From Priapulus caudatus (lineage: Eukaryota; Priapulida; Priapulimorpha; Priapulimorphida; Priapulidae), in NCBI RefSeq assembly GCF_000485595.1, contig NW_014578079.1:23366-54175 (forward strand): a DNA stretch of 30,810 bases, read 5' to 3'. The notes under the pieces are model-generated. The model was not told where the DNA came from. It was given only the letters and a program-made list of their open reading frames with translations, and made no database searches. Every line of letters begins with the position of its first letter. Position 1 is the stretch's first letter. Positions 29,459-30,810 of this stretch are shown one piece after another. Made by a program: the position numbers and the translations under genes.

Positions 29459-30041
29459 TCAAACTGGTTCAAATATACAAATTGTCATCCCAATCCATGC
29501 ACAGTTGCGCATTAAAAACACTTGCGCTGCCTTCACTTCATCTCTACAATAGACGTAGAATAAGGTGCCTTCAGTGATGTCTCTGAAATGCAAAGAACAC
29601 CAATTAAATGAGAATGTTACAAAGCCTACAAAACTCCTCATACACTATCCGCTTTGTTGATACATCTTCGCTCAACCAATGTCATTGAACATGTTGACTT
29701 AGCATCGGTCAGCTGCTGCAACAAACTGAAATATCGCCTTACCTGCATAACACCAGACGGTCGTATGGCTGCTCTAGTTTCATCACCTTCCCACCAAAGT
29801 CTCTGGTCAACGCCTTCTTCTTACCCGGCTGGATTTTCTTAATCTGCAAAATATGCGCTATTACGCGAGTTTTTTCCTCCACGAAATCCTCGTCGACAAT
29901 ACTCACTGCAATTGTTTTCACATCATCGCCATTTACAATTGCCGTTGCGTCTTCGATCCGTCCGCTTAAAATGTAACGCGACAGCATTTCGAGTGGAGAC
30001 GTTATCGTCCTCTGTGTAACGTGCGTGTGTGTCGGTGTCAT
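29459..30041 (-). CDS. two-exon protein of unknown function (140 aa)
   Basis: The start is the ATG at 30041 (MTPTHTHVTQRTITSPLEML). Exon 1 ends at 29743 with a consensus donor (TGCAG|GTAAGG). Exon 2 is 29582-29459, after CTTTGCATTTCAG, and the split AGA codon is restored across the junction. The protein has a polar N-terminus, then a compact globular-looking region (SRYILSGRIEDATAIVNGDD, IAVSIVDEDFVEEKTRVIAH, a basic KKIQPGKKKALTR loop, then EGTLFYVYCRDEVKAAQVFL) ending MTICIFEPV. The alternating beta-like pattern with a basic loop would fit a small beta-barrel, but I cannot assign a family. No signal peptide or membrane segment is seen. It lies between the two copies of the block described at 29097 and 30092. 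Confidence 0.5.
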
Positions 30042-30091
30042 GGGATCCTCACTATTCAACTGTCCACCAGCCGTTCCTGTATGTTGCGAAC

Positions 30092-30313
30092 TCACACTTC
30101 GGGAACCACGCGTTCAGGCCGAACGTGCGTTACGTGGAACTTGGGTTCTTTCGCCACTTCGGCCCCTGCTGCAATGCCTGGTTTGTACCAGCCGCAGATT
30201 ATCCACCCAACGTTTGCGTCCTTGTAGTATTTCACTACTGCATGACATGCTTCCCGGATCGCAACATGATCCACCAAGTCCCGCGCGTTCATATGCAAGA
30301 AAACATCATGCAA
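30092..30313 (-). CDS. exon-like block, copy 2 (unknown family)
   Basis: A minus frame begins MHDVFLHMNARDLVDHVA at 30313 and contains VVKYYKDANVGWIICGWYKP and AGAEVAKEPKFHVTHVRPER. It runs to CCCGAAGT followed by GTGAGT, a good donor, at about 30096-30095. The core is a near copy of 29193-29345. It lies just upstream of the two-exon gene on the same strand, but no acceptor in a matching phase joins them. It may be an upstream exon of an alternative transcript or an independent duplicated exon. Confidence 0.4.
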   Translation of the reverse strand: MHDVFLHMNARDLVDHVAIREACHAVVKYYKDANVGWIICGWYKPGIAAGAEVAKEPKFHVTHVRPERVVPEV

Positions 30314-30810
30314 ACCAAAGTCAATGATCTGCTTATCTAGCTCTAGTACTATAGCCCACGTACACTTGCCACACGGCTATAGGACATTCTATTACGCATG
30401 CGAGGCACGAACTTATTCATTGTTACTTCGTGCTATAAAACGTCTGTGGTAGGCAATTCATGCGTGTTATGCGAAGTGAATATGTCTTAAGTTATATCGC
30501 AAACTTAAATTTTACCTCTAGCTATCGTTGAAATACTGTGCTTGCGCTATTCCTTGTCAACGAACATTCCATTTAAGAACTTGAAACGGGGACATTTCAG
30601 CTCTCACTTATAATACACACATGATCACCAGCATACTCGTTGTCCCATTTCTCTTCTCCATCATGATGACAGAAGACAGGGTACACCGCAGAATTTCCTT
30701 CCTGTGTGTAGCAGCTGTGAGCGCACAGCAGCGAACGGTGTGATCATGCTGGCCATCACACATAGCTGTGCCACATGCGTCGATCACATTCACACAATTC
30801 AGCACTATGT
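30314..30810. other. no supported gene
   Basis: An AT-rich stretch with a TATAAAA string at about 30433. A minus open frame at 30608-30805 has several cysteines and histidines but no regular finger spacing and no clear splice sites. Confidence 0.35.

Noticed and set aside
1-30810. tRNA or rRNA genes
   Set aside because: No T-loop or A/B-box strings in a cloverleaf context and no rRNA-like conserved stretch were noticed by eye.

Overview
This is a metazoan, non-bacterial genome window. Coding sequence is split by GT-AG introns, the intergenic DNA is AT-rich, and most recognisable genes belong to transposable elements or are their relics. The mix (THAP/DDE plus YqaJ-nuclease transposon, piggyBac, hAT, a CR1-like LINE with a 2A-like motif and PHD-like finger, and a Ty3/Gypsy element with a baculovirus-F-type envelope) suggests a marine invertebrate. 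The sequence alone does not fix the phylum.

Left third (1-13 kb): exon 1 of a THAP protein (-); a decayed piggyBac copy (472-3056); a TTAA-flanked foldback element directly abutting it (3062-4042); a short hAT-like element with CAGGGGCGTAGCCAG ends (4424-4950); a DUF4806-type gene piece (5153-6189) and a multi-exon zinc-finger gene piece (6823-7759), both on the minus strand; a CR1-like LINE without its reverse transcriptase (8578-10150); and an intron-bearing hAT transposase relic (10530-12897).

Middle (13-23 kb): an LTR-like promoter block (13384-14161) with a possible gag-like relic beyond it, then an apparently intact two-gene DNA transposon of the ISL2EU/IS4EU type (about 15133-22284). 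Its genes are convergent. A 569-aa SWIM-YqaJ-PHD protein is encoded on + by four exons, and a 507-aa THAP-coiled coil-DDE transposase on - by two exons. Three ~280-bp tandem repeats and two triple DR1 arrays (AGGTCA spaced by 1) lie between the gene tails. The transposon is bracketed by two ~99% identical 848-bp direct repeats (14286-15132, 22285-23132), each with a 181-codon proline-rich ORF on the minus strand.

Right third (23-31 kb): the 3' half of a Ty3/Gypsy retroelement on the minus strand (integrase, then a broken Baculo_F-like envelope gene interrupted by a 447-bp MITE-like insert). The 181-aa ORF copies and the LTR-like block lie downstream of it on the same strand. Finally there is an unrecognised two-exon gene (29459-30041, -) flanked by two copies of a ~150-bp exon-like block.

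Nested order inferred: gypsy-type provirus first, then the ISL2EU-like transposon inside or next to its 3' end, and a MITE inside env. The ISL2EU-like element looks youngest, because both of its genes stay open across every inferred splice junction.
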